Shown: positions 47,742 to 56,052 of the stretch, piece by piece
How the letters are laid out: each line of letters starts with the position of its first letter
Position numbering within the stretch: the first letter of the stretch is position 1
Source of the DNA: Dorea longicatena
Lineage (GTDB): Bacteria > Bacillota > Clostridia > Lachnospirales > Lachnospiraceae
Reading direction: 5' to 3'
DNA length: 64,000 nucleotides
NCBI RefSeq assembly: GCF_025150085.1
Contig: NZ_CP102280.1
Location: forward strand, 2,553,001 to 2,617,000
Position numbers and translations under genes: made by a program
The notes under the pieces: generated by a model
Told to the model about the DNA's origin: nothing
The model's database searches: none
Seen by the model: the letters and a program-made list of their open reading frames with translations, nothing else

Positions 47742-48533
47742 TTAGCTTTCAATCAGAAAACGGATATAATTGTAAACTTCTGAGAAATCAATCTCACATT
47801 GTCCACCCCATATATATACTGGTACTTTAGAATCAAAGCCATAGATCACTGGATAATTTTCTTCATCAAAAATATATACGAATACACGTCTTCCTTCTAT
47901 ATCTACCATCCAATATTCTTTTACTCCTGCATTCGCATATTTCTGAAGCTTTATAACCATATCTCTTCTTCTCGTAGACTTTGATAATACTTCTAATATA
48001 AAATCCGGCGCACCATATATCCGATTCTTATATAGTTTGTCCCGGTCACATACAATCATCACATCCGGCTCCACGATCGTCTTATTATCACAGTCAAGCT
48101 GTACATCCAACGGAGCTATTAATGGTATGCAATTTCCTTTATTTTTGGAAATAAATTCAAGAAACCTTGCGTAAATATATCCTCCCACCATCTGATGTAA
48201 TGTTTCCGGTGACGCCATATCATAGAGCACACCATCAATCAGTTCTGCTCTTTGCTCATCTGGAAGAGCGTAATAATCTTCTACCGTATACTCTCCTTGC
48301 CGCTTCACTGTATATGCTGCACTTGCATCCTTTACAACAGATGCATAATACCGTTCCCGTTCCATCGGCAAAAAAATTTTTCCCAAAGCTTTCAATGTAT
48401 CATAACGAGGTGAAGTTGTCGCACCTCCAAAAATCTTCTGCACGGTTCCAAGTGGTACCCCGGAAAGCTCCGCAATCTGTTCATTGGTGTATCCTTTTTC
48501 CTTTTTCTTTTCTTTCATTTCTTGAATATTCAT
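47742..48533 (-). CDS. XRE helix-turn-helix protein with a Uma2-type nuclease domain
   Basis: A 263-residue fusion. The N-terminal HTH (residues 1-65; NEQIAELSGVPLGTVQKIFG) is followed by a Uma2/PD-(D/E)XK-like domain from about residue 80 (YYALPDEQRAELIDGVLYDM, VEPDVMIVCD, PDFILEVLSKSTRRRDMVIK then LQKYANAGVKEYWMVD). The E, D, E and K residues of the nuclease core look present. Uma2 proteins are abundant but poorly understood. Start at 48533 with AAGGAG 8 bases upstream; 12 more codons upstream are open. Confidence 0.82.
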   Translation of the reverse strand: MNIQEMKEKKKEKGYTNEQIAELSGVPLGTVQKIFGGATTSPRYDTLKALGKIFLPMERERYYASVVKDASAAYTVKRQGEYTVEDYYALPDEQRAELIDGVLYDMASPETLHQMVGGYIYARFLEFISKNKGNCIPLIAPLDVQLDCDNKTIVEPDVMIVCDRDKLYKNRIYGAPDFILEVLSKSTRRRDMVIKLQKYANAGVKEYWMVDIEGRRVFVYIFDEENYPVIYGFDSKVPVYIWGGQCEIDFSEVYNYIRFLIES

Positions 48534-48674
48534 GGCGCACACTCCTTTATAACAAGCCTGGTTATACACCTTTTTTTAGAAGTAATACTTATTTCTTAGT
48601 ATATATACTATCATATATTCCATTTATATTCAATCATTTTCAATCCATTTTAAATCCATTTTAAATCCATTTCA

Positions 48675-49346
48675 TCAATCCACATCCAATATCCGGAAAT
48701 GATTCCGCTTCACTTCGATCAGCCCGTCCTTCTGCATTTTCCCCAGTTCATTCGACATTGCCGACCGGTCTACTCCCAGATAATCTGCAAGCTGCTGCCT
48801 GTTATACGGAATATCGAACTCTTCCTTTTCACGCTCCATTGCCTGATAAGACAGATAAGACAATAGTCTGCCACGGATCGTCTTCGATGAAGTGTGAAAG
48901 ATGCGTCTGGACAGATTCAGGTTCTTCTGCGCCGATATCGCAAGCAGGTTCTGCACCAGATTCTGATGAAACTCACACGCATTCGGACACACTTTTAAGA
49001 TCTTTCTCACATCCAGAAATAACACTTCGCAGTCAGACATCGCAATTACATTGACCATCAGCTTCTCATCCAGTGCACAGGCATACGTCTCTGCGAAAAT
49101 CTGACCTTCTTTTACATAATCCAGGACACTTCTGTTTCCCCAGATATCATCGTTTTCAATCAGGGCATTTCCTTTTAACATAACACCGATCGATGAGACA
49201 ATATCCCCCGCATGAAAGATGATCTCATCTTTCTGGTATTTCTTCTTCTTCGCACTTAAGCAATTCAGCATAGAAGATACTTCTTCTTCCGTTGCCCCTG
49301 CGAAGATCTCTGTCTTTGTTAATGCTTTTAAATTCACGCTTTCCAT
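48675..49346 (-). CDS. Crp/Fnr family transcriptional regulator
   Basis: A 223-residue regulator: an N-terminal cyclic-nucleotide-binding fold (residues 10-125; KDEIIFHAGDIVSSIGVMLK) and a C-terminal winged helix with NRQQLADYLGVDRSAMSNEL then GKMQKDGLIEV. No cluster of four cysteines as in Fnr, so an oxygen-sensing iron-sulphur role is not supported. It lies 13 bases after the AEC transporter in the same direction and may be co-transcribed with it. Confidence 0.87.
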   Translation of the reverse strand: MESVNLKALTKTEIFAGATEEEVSSMLNCLSAKKKKYQKDEIIFHAGDIVSSIGVMLKGNALIENDDIWGNRSVLDYVKEGQIFAETYACALDEKLMVNVIAMSDCEVLFLDVRKILKVCPNACEFHQNLVQNLLAISAQKNLNLSRRIFHTSSKTIRGRLLSYLSYQAMEREKEEFDIPYNRQQLADYLGVDRSAMSNELGKMQKDGLIEVKRNHFRILDVD

Positions 49347-49359
49347 TTTTGTTTCCTCT

Positions 49360-50292
49360 CTACATCACCGTCTGATACAGAAGCACCATAAGCGGCATCG
49401 TTATGATTGATAACAATGTCGTCATAACATTGATCGCACTGGCATATTTCGAATCATTTCCATACACCTGACACATCTGCGTGATCGTTGAAGCAGACGG
49501 TGTGATCACCGCAAGGAATACGATCAACAGTAATTTTTTTCCATCCGGATGTATGTTCACAAGCCCGCTTATTTTTAAAATTGCCAATGATATCACCGGT
49601 ATCACGACCAGTCTCAGAAATGAAATAAAATACACTTTTACATTTTCAAATATATTCCTAAGATTCATCTCTGCGATCAGCATTCCCGTTACGATCATAC
49701 TCGCCGGACCGATCATACTGCCCACAGAACTCAATGCCTGATCTACGATTTCCGGCAGTCTGATCTTTGTAAAGAATAATACAACTCCTGCAAATACCGA
49801 AATCATATTTACATTAAAGACAATCTTTTTCCAGTCCCACTTTCCTTCCCGGCTGATCGTATTCTTGCCATGTGTCCACAGAAATACCAGTTGGACACTC
49901 ATGAACACACAACCATATAATACCCATTCTTTTCCCAGAATAAAAGTCACCAGCGGTACGATCAAATTACCCGAATTTGAATAATAGATGGATGTCGTCT
50001 CTACTTCATTTAGTTTCAATACCTTTCCGGCACCCCATACTGCTGCCAGTAATATAACCTGTAATAATACCGACGCTGCAAATACCAGCAAAAGTTCCTT
50101 CACCTTTTCACTTGTATAATCCACCTGAAATGCATTGATGATCACACACGGAATAACTAAATATAATACAATTTTAGAAATGACTTTGCTGTCTTCTCCC
50201 TTTAACAATCCTGTCTTTACAATAATATATCCCATCAGGATCATAAGAAACAGTTCTGCGATCTGTTCCATTAAAAGTATACTGATTTCCAT
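49360..50292 (-). CDS. AEC family transporter
   Basis: A 310-residue membrane protein of the auxin efflux carrier family with about ten membrane segments. The N-terminal half ends before KWDWKKIVFNVNMISVFAG; the C-terminal half has IVTGMLIAEMNLRNIFENV and AVITPSASTITQMCQVYGND, typical of bacterial AEC proteins that move organic acids such as malate. The substrate is unknown. Followed immediately by a Crp-type regulator. Confidence 0.85.
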   Translation of the reverse strand: MEISILLMEQIAELFLMILMGYIIVKTGLLKGEDSKVISKIVLYLVIPCVIINAFQVDYTSEKVKELLLVFAASVLLQVILLAAVWGAGKVLKLNEVETTSIYYSNSGNLIVPLVTFILGKEWVLYGCVFMSVQLVFLWTHGKNTISREGKWDWKKIVFNVNMISVFAGVVLFFTKIRLPEIVDQALSSVGSMIGPASMIVTGMLIAEMNLRNIFENVKVYFISFLRLVVIPVISLAILKISGLVNIHPDGKKLLLIVFLAVITPSASTITQMCQVYGNDSKYASAINVMTTLLSIITMPLMVLLYQTVM

Positions 50293-50505
50293 AATAATCT
50301 CTCTTTCCTTTTACAGTCCTACCGAAAATCATATACACTTTCCCGATGATTGTCAATCTCGCAAAAACCTGACATCCTTCTATTAATCATACTTATATTG
50401 ACATGTTATTTATCATTCATATATTGATTCCTTCTATCTATAAGGCTATAATAGTGTTTATAAAAATATAAAACAGGCTGTATAAAATACAGGGAGGAAC
50501 TTAAG

Positions 50506-51099
50506 ATGAAATACAAGAATATTATTTTTGATTTTGGAAATGTAATCGGAAAATTTAAAGGAGACTATATTCTGGGGAAATTTGCTTCTACACCGGAAGA
50601 TTATGATATTCTTGCTGATGCCATCTTTAAAAACTGGGTAGCTTTAGATGCCGGAACTATTGACTATGACCAGAATGCCGAAGATACGATTGCAGGCCTT
50701 CCGGACCATCTGAAAGATACTGCCCGTGATTTCTTCGAGAACTGGTTCCAGTATGTCGACCCGCTTCCGGAGACATGGAAATTCATCAAAGAATTAAAAG
50801 CCCGCGGGGTTCCGATCTACCTGCTTTCCAATGCCTCCACCCGTTTTGCGGAACGCGCACTGGAAGATCATCCGATCCTGAAAGAATTCGACGGCATCGT
50901 GTTCTCTGCTCCGCTTAAAATGGCAAAACCGGGGCACGATATCTATTATCATCTGTTCAATGAATTTAACCTTCTGCCGAGAGAATGCTTCTTTATCGAT
51001 GACACGGTGGAAAATGTCATTGCAAGTAAAGAACTTGGAATGGAAAGCATCTTATTTACTGGAGATATCGATGCTGTTAAGAGAGCAATTGAATTTTAA
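50506..51099 (+). CDS. HAD family hydrolase, subfamily IA
   Basis: A 197-residue haloacid dehalogenase-type phosphatase. Motif I is IIFDFGNVIGKF, motif II is YLLSNAST, motif III is the lysine in KMAKPGHDIYYHL, and motif IV is CFFIDDTVENVIASKELGM. The DFGNV form of motif I and the overall length resemble YihX/glucose-1-phosphate phosphatases, but the substrate cannot be read. GGGAGG precedes the ATG. Single plus-strand gene. Confidence 0.87.
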   Translation: MKYKNIIFDFGNVIGKFKGDYILGKFASTPEDYDILADAIFKNWVALDAGTIDYDQNAEDTIAGLPDHLKDTARDFFENWFQYVDPLPETWKFIKELKARGVPIYLLSNASTRFAERALEDHPILKEFDGIVFSAPLKMAKPGHDIYYHLFNEFNLLPRECFFIDDTVENVIASKELGMESILFTGDIDAVKRAIEF

Positions 51100-51114
51100 C
51101 CTGCTGCATAGCGA

Positions 51115-51165
51115 TCTACAGAACCTGCCACCGACAGCTTCTTCCGAATGCATGGCAATTAAAAA
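51115..51165 (-). repeat. Post-terminator repeat, copy B
   Basis: Closely matches copy A at 21681 over its whole length, with TCTACAG, ACCTGCCACCGACAGC, CTTC and GAATGCATGGCAAT. Read on the minus strand it starts at the T-tract of the terminator that follows the cytosine permease gene, the same placement and orientation as copies A and D. Confidence 0.75.
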
Positions 51166-51232
51166 TCCACCTGTCATACAACGACATGATCACTAGCTGA
51201 ACTAGCTGATCTATCTTGTATAATAGGTGGAT
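51161..51232 (-). terminator. Terminator after the cytosine permease gene
   Basis: ATCCACCT (51165-51172) pairs with AGGTGGAT (51225-51232), closing a longer structure with paired CTAGCTGA repeats; TTTTTAATTG follows on the minus strand. It may also serve the plus-strand HAD gene. Confidence 0.75.
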
Positions 51233-51241
51233 CTCTTATAT

Positions 51242-51295
51242 TTATGAAAGTGCTTTTTCCTTAATGAACGCTTCGAGTTCATCCTTAGTATCAAA
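51242..51295 (-). other. In-frame 17-codon tail after the permease stop, possible gene remnant
   Basis: Directly after the permease TAA, in the same frame, 17 codons read FDTKDELEAFIKEKALS before a second stop at 51242. The charged amphipathic helix looks like the C-terminus of a soluble protein rather than intergenic sequence. It has no start or ribosome binding site. It may be what remains of a deleted downstream gene, or chance. Confidence 0.35.
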
Positions 51296-52573
51296 TTACG
51301 AATCAATGCACTCATTTCCGGCTTCATTCTTCCTCACCATCTGCCCGATCACATAGCAGACAGCCGCAACCACCATTCCATTGATGGATGCAATGCCCCA
51401 GGATACCACGTTTGCAACGATTGCACCGATCACAACACCGGCAACGGCGAACCAGTTGACTGTCTCCAGATTCTCATCCGTTTTCTCGTAATCTTTTTGA
51501 TTCATAAAATAAGAGATTACCAGGATGATACCAACCGGTGGAAGTGTACAGTTCAGTACATTTAACCAGTTACAGAAATTATAATAAAGCCATACAGACA
51601 ACAGTGTTCCAACGATTCCTGCGATCAGTACCATCGGCTTTTTCTTCTGATTGAAGATATTCGCAAGACCGAGTCCTGATGAATACAATGCGTTGTCATT
51701 CGTTGTCCAGATGTTCAGCCCCAGTACCAGGATTGCAAGGTAGAACAGGTTCAGACGGATCATGACTTCAAAGATGTCATTTCCGCCAACGAAGATATAT
51801 GCAATCGCTCCGAAGAAGAACATCAGGGAATTTCCGATAAAGAACGCTACAACTGTTGCGATCGTTCCTGACTTCGCATCTTTGGCAAATCTCGCAAAGT
51901 TCGGTGTCGCAGTTCCACCTGATACGAATGAACCAACCACCATTCCGGCTCCTCCGATCACACTGATCGTTCCGCTTGATTTGGCAAACTGGTCGATGAT
52001 CGTTCCATCGCCTCTCTGCACTGCAAGGATCATAGCGACTGTACCAAGAACCGCTACCAACGGAACCGCAATATAGCTGATCAGTGTCAATGAATCGATT
52101 CCAAAATATGCCGAAGCCGTCATACATCCACCTGCTACGATAACAAGTCCCCACATAGCGACTTTGCTGCCGCCAAGCAATTCATTCGCGACCGGAATTG
52201 CGAACATCGCAACTCCTACTCCGAACCAACCGATCTGTGTAAAGCTGATCATTGCCGAAGAAATATAAGATCCTTTCTCTCCAAATGCACGCTTCGCCAG
52301 AAGATCCATACTAAGTCCTGTCTTTGCGCCTACATATCCAAGAAGTCCTGTATACAGTCCCAGGATCATTCCGCCAAGGATCAGTGACTTGATAAATCCA
52401 TAGAAATCAAGTCCTTCCGCAAGCTGTTGTCCGACCCACATACTTGCCGAGAAAAATGTGAATCCCAACATGATCATGAACATGGTCAGAAATCCTTTTC
52501 TTCCCTCTGCCGGTACGGCACACTGTGCGTAATCGATGTCTGTTACCTTCTCTGTTGTATTTTCTTTTTTCAT
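51296..52573 (-). CDS. codB: Cytosine permease-like NCS1 transporter
   Basis: A 425-residue nucleobase:cation symporter of the NCS1 family with about twelve membrane segments, including the N-terminal GRKGFLTMFMIMLGFTFFSA, YVGAKTGLSMDLLAKRAFG and NARFAKDAKSG-type loop (here PNFARFAKDAKSG). CodB-type proteins import cytosine. No cytosine deaminase gene is adjacent; instead a phosphoribosyltransferase-like gene lies 111 bases upstream on the same strand, suggesting nucleobase salvage. Confidence 0.85.
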   Translation of the reverse strand: MKKENTTEKVTDIDYAQCAVPAEGRKGFLTMFMIMLGFTFFSASMWVGQQLAEGLDFYGFIKSLILGGMILGLYTGLLGYVGAKTGLSMDLLAKRAFGEKGSYISSAMISFTQIGWFGVGVAMFAIPVANELLGGSKVAMWGLVIVAGGCMTASAYFGIDSLTLISYIAVPLVAVLGTVAMILAVQRGDGTIIDQFAKSSGTISVIGGAGMVVGSFVSGGTATPNFARFAKDAKSGTIATVVAFFIGNSLMFFFGAIAYIFVGGNDIFEVMIRLNLFYLAILVLGLNIWTTNDNALYSSGLGLANIFNQKKKPMVLIAGIVGTLLSVWLYYNFCNWLNVLNCTLPPVGIILVISYFMNQKDYEKTDENLETVNWFAVAGVVIGAIVANVVSWGIASINGMVVAAVCYVIGQMVRKNEAGNECIDS

Positions 52574-52684
52574 TTTTATCTCCCGATTCTTTTCTCATTC
52601 CATTGTCAACTTAATGCATCTGATGCCCACACTTATTCCTGTAAAGCATAGCTCCCGTAAAACGTTATTTACCAGATATATCTT

Positions 52685-53773
52685 TTACAAAATATATTTT
52701 CTCAATGCATCTGTAAATTCACCGATCCGCTGCTCTGCAAGTTCTTTTAATGTAATATTCTTCATGCTTTCTACATAGCCCTGTTCCTGGCGGTACAGCC
52801 ATTTGGTATCGGCCGGGCGGATCTTCTCATAATGATTATAATGAATCCAGTCCTCGTAGCTTACCGGAAGTTCATATCCAAGCTTTTCTTCCAGAAGTTT
52901 TGCGAAATCAATCCGATCGGCACGGTCTCTGATGCCTTTCCAGAATTCCAGCACTTCTTCTACATGCTCATGGATCTCGTAACGTCTTGCACCACCATCG
53001 TAAATGATGCATTTTTCAAATAACGGACTACACATAGAAAGTGTCTCTCTTCTGAATTCCGGTGCAACGATTCCACCCTTCCAGTAGAAATCAACATCCG
53101 GCAGATTGATTCCGGATACACCTTTGTCCTGATAAGTACTGAAGATTCCTTCGTAATAGACCGTAATGAATCCTTCGAACTCAGGCCAGAACTCACGAAT
53201 CTCTTCGGTCAGCTTCTCAAGGATCTCAATCCCCTTCGTTCCACCGATCGTAAAGATGATGATGTTGCGAAGCTTTGTTCCGTGGTCTCTGTAAAAATCT
53301 GTCACGTAACGCAGGCAGTGGATCAGTGTCTCCCCGCTTGCAATAATATCTCCGATCATCAGAGTGCTGTCAGGAACCATCGTAAGCTTGCTGTATTTGA
53401 TCTCCAGTCCTGCAATCTCATCTTCCTCAAACACACGCTCACTGGATAAGAAGCTGATGTCATGCACACGGATATGCTCTCTGTAACAGCTTTCCTCCAG
53501 TGGATAATTCAGTGCCCCTCTTAAGATAGAAAGAATATTGGCTGTTGTAACTTTCTTTTGTTCTTTCAGATAGTACAGCATCTGTGAAGTAGATGGAATC
53601 AGGCAGTCATATACCTCGTATCCTACAACTTCCGGTACATTCAGAAGCTTTCTCGATTCTGCTTCCGACACAATGTAATACTCATTCAGATAGTCGCCCC
53701 CGTCCAGACGGTAGCAGGCAACACCCTGTTCATTAAACTCTGGTACTAATACTACTTCATTCCAATCTTTCAT
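52685..53773 (-). CDS. Phosphoribosyltransferase-like protein of unknown substrate
   Basis: A 362-residue soluble protein. The segment MIGDIIASGETLIHCLRYV near residue 140 fits the PRPP-binding loop of type I phosphoribosyltransferases (normally D-D-x-I-x-S/T-G-x-T, with glycine in place of the first aspartate), and NILSILRGALNYPLEES resembles the flexible R-G-G region before it. The C-terminal 150 residues (from VDFYWKGGIVAPEFRRET) match no family I know. Its place next to a cytosine permease suggests nucleobase or nucleoside metabolism. I do not recognise the exact function. Confidence 0.6.
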   Translation of the reverse strand: MKDWNEVVLVPEFNEQGVACYRLDGGDYLNEYYIVSEAESRKLLNVPEVVGYEVYDCLIPSTSQMLYYLKEQKKVTTANILSILRGALNYPLEESCYREHIRVHDISFLSSERVFEEDEIAGLEIKYSKLTMVPDSTLMIGDIIASGETLIHCLRYVTDFYRDHGTKLRNIIIFTIGGTKGIEILEKLTEEIREFWPEFEGFITVYYEGIFSTYQDKGVSGINLPDVDFYWKGGIVAPEFRRETLSMCSPLFEKCIIYDGGARRYEIHEHVEEVLEFWKGIRDRADRIDFAKLLEEKLGYELPVSYEDWIHYNHYEKIRPADTKWLYRQEQGYVESMKNITLKELAEQRIGEFTDALRKYIL

Positions 53774-53941
53774 ACTATTCTTCCTTTGTTCCTTCCTTTT
53801 TCTGAATCTTTTTTATTCCAAAAATACCGGCATATTTCAGCCGTAAAAATGTTCCTAGAACATCTTAACTGTAATGTCTGTTCCCGTCAAGAAAAACCAC
53901 CTGTTATTTCCTGCCAGATGCCATGTTTTTAAAAAAAATAC

Positions 53942-53970
53942 TTGATTTTAAAACAGTTATTATGTATAAT
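53942..53970 (+). promoter_or_regulatory. Predicted promoter of the DUF2798 gene
   Basis: TTGATT (53942-53947) and TATAAT (53965-53970) are exactly 17 bases apart, about 135 bases before the ATG. The rest of the 53774-54105 gap holds the operator pair described next and no gene. Confidence 0.7.
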
Positions 53971-54017
53971 TCATATTCGGACAAAAACATAAGATGATTT
54001 TGGTTTAATTGGAAACG

Positions 54018-54055
54018 ACACAAGTGTATGCTTGATTAACGAACAACACAAGTGT
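54018..54055 (+). promoter_or_regulatory. Paired ACACAAGTGT sites, probable operator
   Basis: The 10-base inverted repeat ACACAAGTGT occurs at 54018-54027 and again at 54046-54055, start-to-start distance 28 bases, in the leader of the DUF2798 gene. Exact duplication of a symmetric site this close suggests binding of a dimeric regulator. The regulator is unknown. Confidence 0.6.
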
Positions 54056-54105
54056 CTTTTTTGTACCCATTTTTAAATATTTACATAAAAAGGAGAACAA
54101 AAATT

Positions 54106-54594
54106 ATGCCAAAAAATCTATTTCAAAACGTTATTTTTACATTAATGATGTCATTTCTGATGGTATACGTCATGATCTGCTACAATATTTGCCTGAATGT
54201 GGGAGGAATGAGCAACGAAGTATTCCTGATGGCTTTCGGCGAACTGAAAATCATGTGGCCGGTTGCCTTCGTTCTGGAATTTGCTTTCGTTGACAAACTT
54301 GCACATATGCTTGCCTTCCGTATCGTTACACCACAGGACAGACCAATCTTCATCACGCTTGCAATCTCTTCCATGATCGTATGCATCATGTGTCCTTGCA
54401 TGAGTCTTGTTGCAACGATTCTGTTCAAGAACGCAGGAAGTAATGTGATCGCTACCTGGTGTCAGACAACATTCATGAACTTCCCAGTTGCTTTCTTCTG
54501 GCAGATCTTCTACTGCGGACCATTCATCCGTCTGATCTTCAGAAAGATGTTTCCTGAGAAAGAAAACGTTGCCGCTTCCGCTGTAACCGAATAA
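54106..54594 (+). CDS. DUF2798 family membrane protein
   Basis: A 162-residue membrane protein with four hydrophobic segments in two repeats (NVIFTLMMSFLMVYVMICYN; WPVAFVLEFAFVDKLAHMLA; LAISSMIVCIMCPCMSLVAT; NFPVAFFWQIFYCGPFIRLI), the DUF2798 pattern. Function is unknown. The start at 54106 follows AAGGAG by 10 bases; an ATG 18 codons upstream lies before that motif and is rejected. A duplicated inverted repeat in the leader suggests tight regulation. Confidence 0.82.
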   Translation: MPKNLFQNVIFTLMMSFLMVYVMICYNICLNVGGMSNEVFLMAFGELKIMWPVAFVLEFAFVDKLAHMLAFRIVTPQDRPIFITLAISSMIVCIMCPCMSLVATILFKNAGSNVIATWCQTTFMNFPVAFFWQIFYCGPFIRLIFRKMFPEKENVAASAVTE

Positions 54595-54601
54595 TTGATA
54601 C

Positions 54602-54641
54602 AAAAAAACCGAGCCTGTTTCTATACAGTGCCCGGTTTTTC
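54602..54641. terminator. Bidirectional terminator between DUF2798 and Nramp genes
   Basis: AAAAACCGAGC (54604-54614) pairs with GCCCGGTTTTT (54630-54640) with one mismatch. T-tracts exist in both directions, and the two genes converge here. Confidence 0.8.
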
Positions 54642-54666
54642 TTTCTTCTTATTCTGTTCTTCCTGT

Positions 54667-55908
54667 CTATACAAAAAGCAATGCTATATTCAGCCCTGTT
54701 ACAATCACAGCAATCACCAGAAGCAAAAAATTCAAACGTCTGCTGTTCACATATTTTCCCATTACCTTTTTCGAAGCCGTCAGATATATCTGTGTAAATA
54801 TTGTAACTGGAAGCTGGACGGCAAGCAGCATCTGGGAATATACCAGACCTTCGAATGGCTGTCTGATAAACAGGATGATCACCGCCGCCGGAATCATCGT
54901 CAGCAGTACTCCTCTTTTTGTTTCCTTTGTCTTAATATCATATGGCTGGTTAAAGATTCCGGAAAATATCGTTCCACCGGCCATTCCTGCAGTGATACTG
55001 GATGAGATACCCGCCAGCAAAAGTGCCAGTGCGAAGACCACCGTTGCCGCATTTCCCAACAAAGGCGACAGCATCTTTCCCGCAACAGTCAGATCATCCA
55101 CCTGTTTTCCACTTCCGTTCTGATAAAGCGTCGCTGCCGCCATCAGGATCATCGCACTGTTGATTGCCCATCCAATGATCATGGAAAATAATGTATCTTT
55201 AAATTCATACTTCAACTGCTGCTCGATCACCGAACTGTCTTCCAGATTCCACTGTCTGCTCTGAATAATCTCCGAATGCAGAAACAGATTATGCGGCATC
55301 ACCACCGCCCCTAATACGCTTAAGATCACCGGCATGCTTCCCGACGGGAATGACGGTTTCACCCATCCGACCACAGCTGCTCCCCAGTCGATCTTCGCAA
55401 TTCCAACTTCGAATAAAAAAGAAAATCCAATCAGCGACACGAATAATATGATCAGTTTTTCTATTCTCTTATATGCATTCGTAAATGCACAGAATAATAC
55501 CAGAACCAGGATCAGGATACTCCCCAGTCTGATTGGTATATGGAACAACATCTGCAGCGCAATCGCTCCTCCAAGTATCTCTGCCATCGCCGTTGCTACC
55601 GCCGCAAGCATTGCAGTCAGAAGTATCAGGTCTTTTAACAGCCTTGGCATATATCTGCTCGCCGCTTCCGACAGACACAGTCCGGTTGCAATTCCCAGAT
55701 GTGCCGCGTTATGCTGCAGTACGATCAGCATAACTGTAGATAATGTCACCATCCATAATAACTCATATCCGAAACCTGATCCCGCCGCAATATTCGAAGC
55801 CCAGTTTCCCGGATCTATGAATCCTACCGTAACCAGAAGCCCCGGCCCCAGATAACGCAGGAAATTAAGTGTCTTATTCTTGGATTGATTCTTGGATTTC
55901 CGCTTCAT
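54667..55908 (-). CDS. mntH: Nramp family divalent metal transporter
   Basis: A 413-residue proton-coupled metal transporter with about eleven membrane segments. The metal-binding signatures are present: GFIDPGNWASNIAAGS in the first segment and GAVVMPHNLFLHSEIIQSRQ in the sixth (the methionine of MPH is typical for manganese/iron selectivity). Substrate is most likely manganese, possibly iron. A 46-base perfect palindrome covers its -10 box, so metal-dependent repression by a DtxR/MntR-type regulator is likely. Confidence 0.9.
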   Translation of the reverse strand: MKRKSKNQSKNKTLNFLRYLGPGLLVTVGFIDPGNWASNIAAGSGFGYELLWMVTLSTVMLIVLQHNAAHLGIATGLCLSEAASRYMPRLLKDLILLTAMLAAVATAMAEILGGAIALQMLFHIPIRLGSILILVLVLFCAFTNAYKRIEKLIILFVSLIGFSFLFEVGIAKIDWGAAVVGWVKPSFPSGSMPVILSVLGAVVMPHNLFLHSEIIQSRQWNLEDSSVIEQQLKYEFKDTLFSMIIGWAINSAMILMAAATLYQNGSGKQVDDLTVAGKMLSPLLGNAATVVFALALLLAGISSSITAGMAGGTIFSGIFNQPYDIKTKETKRGVLLTMIPAAVIILFIRQPFEGLVYSQMLLAVQLPVTIFTQIYLTASKKVMGKYVNSRRLNFLLLVIAVIVTGLNIALLFV

Positions 55909-55926
55909 ATATAATGAACTCCTTTA

Positions 55927-55990
55927 CTTAGTAGAATCTAAGTTAGTTGTAACTAACTTAGATTCTACTAAGCATTTTCATCTTTGTCAA
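55927..55990 (-). promoter_or_regulatory. Nramp promoter with a 46-base perfect palindrome
   Basis: On the minus strand TTGACA (55990-55985) and TAGAAT (55967-55962) are 17 bases apart. The -10 lies inside a perfect inverted repeat of two 22-base arms (55927-55948 and 55951-55972) around GT; the inner part is AGTTAGTTGTAACTAACT. The TTAGTT/AACTAA core resembles DtxR/MntR-type metal-regulator boxes. A repressor bound here would block the promoter. Confidence 0.82.
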
Positions 55991-56052
55991 TTCATTATAT
56001 GAATATCATTTCTCATTTAGAAACAAAACGCTGAAAAATCCGTCCTCACAGG

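Noticed and set aside
48615..48672. Short tandem repeat of about 11 bases (ATCCATTTTAA)
   Set aside because: Only two to three units in an A/T-rich gap; simple repeat with no sign of a CRISPR array, which would need long repeats and unique spacers.
52574..52684. Purine-type riboswitch upstream of the cytosine permease
   Set aside because: The gap is short and none of the conserved purine aptamer sequences occur.
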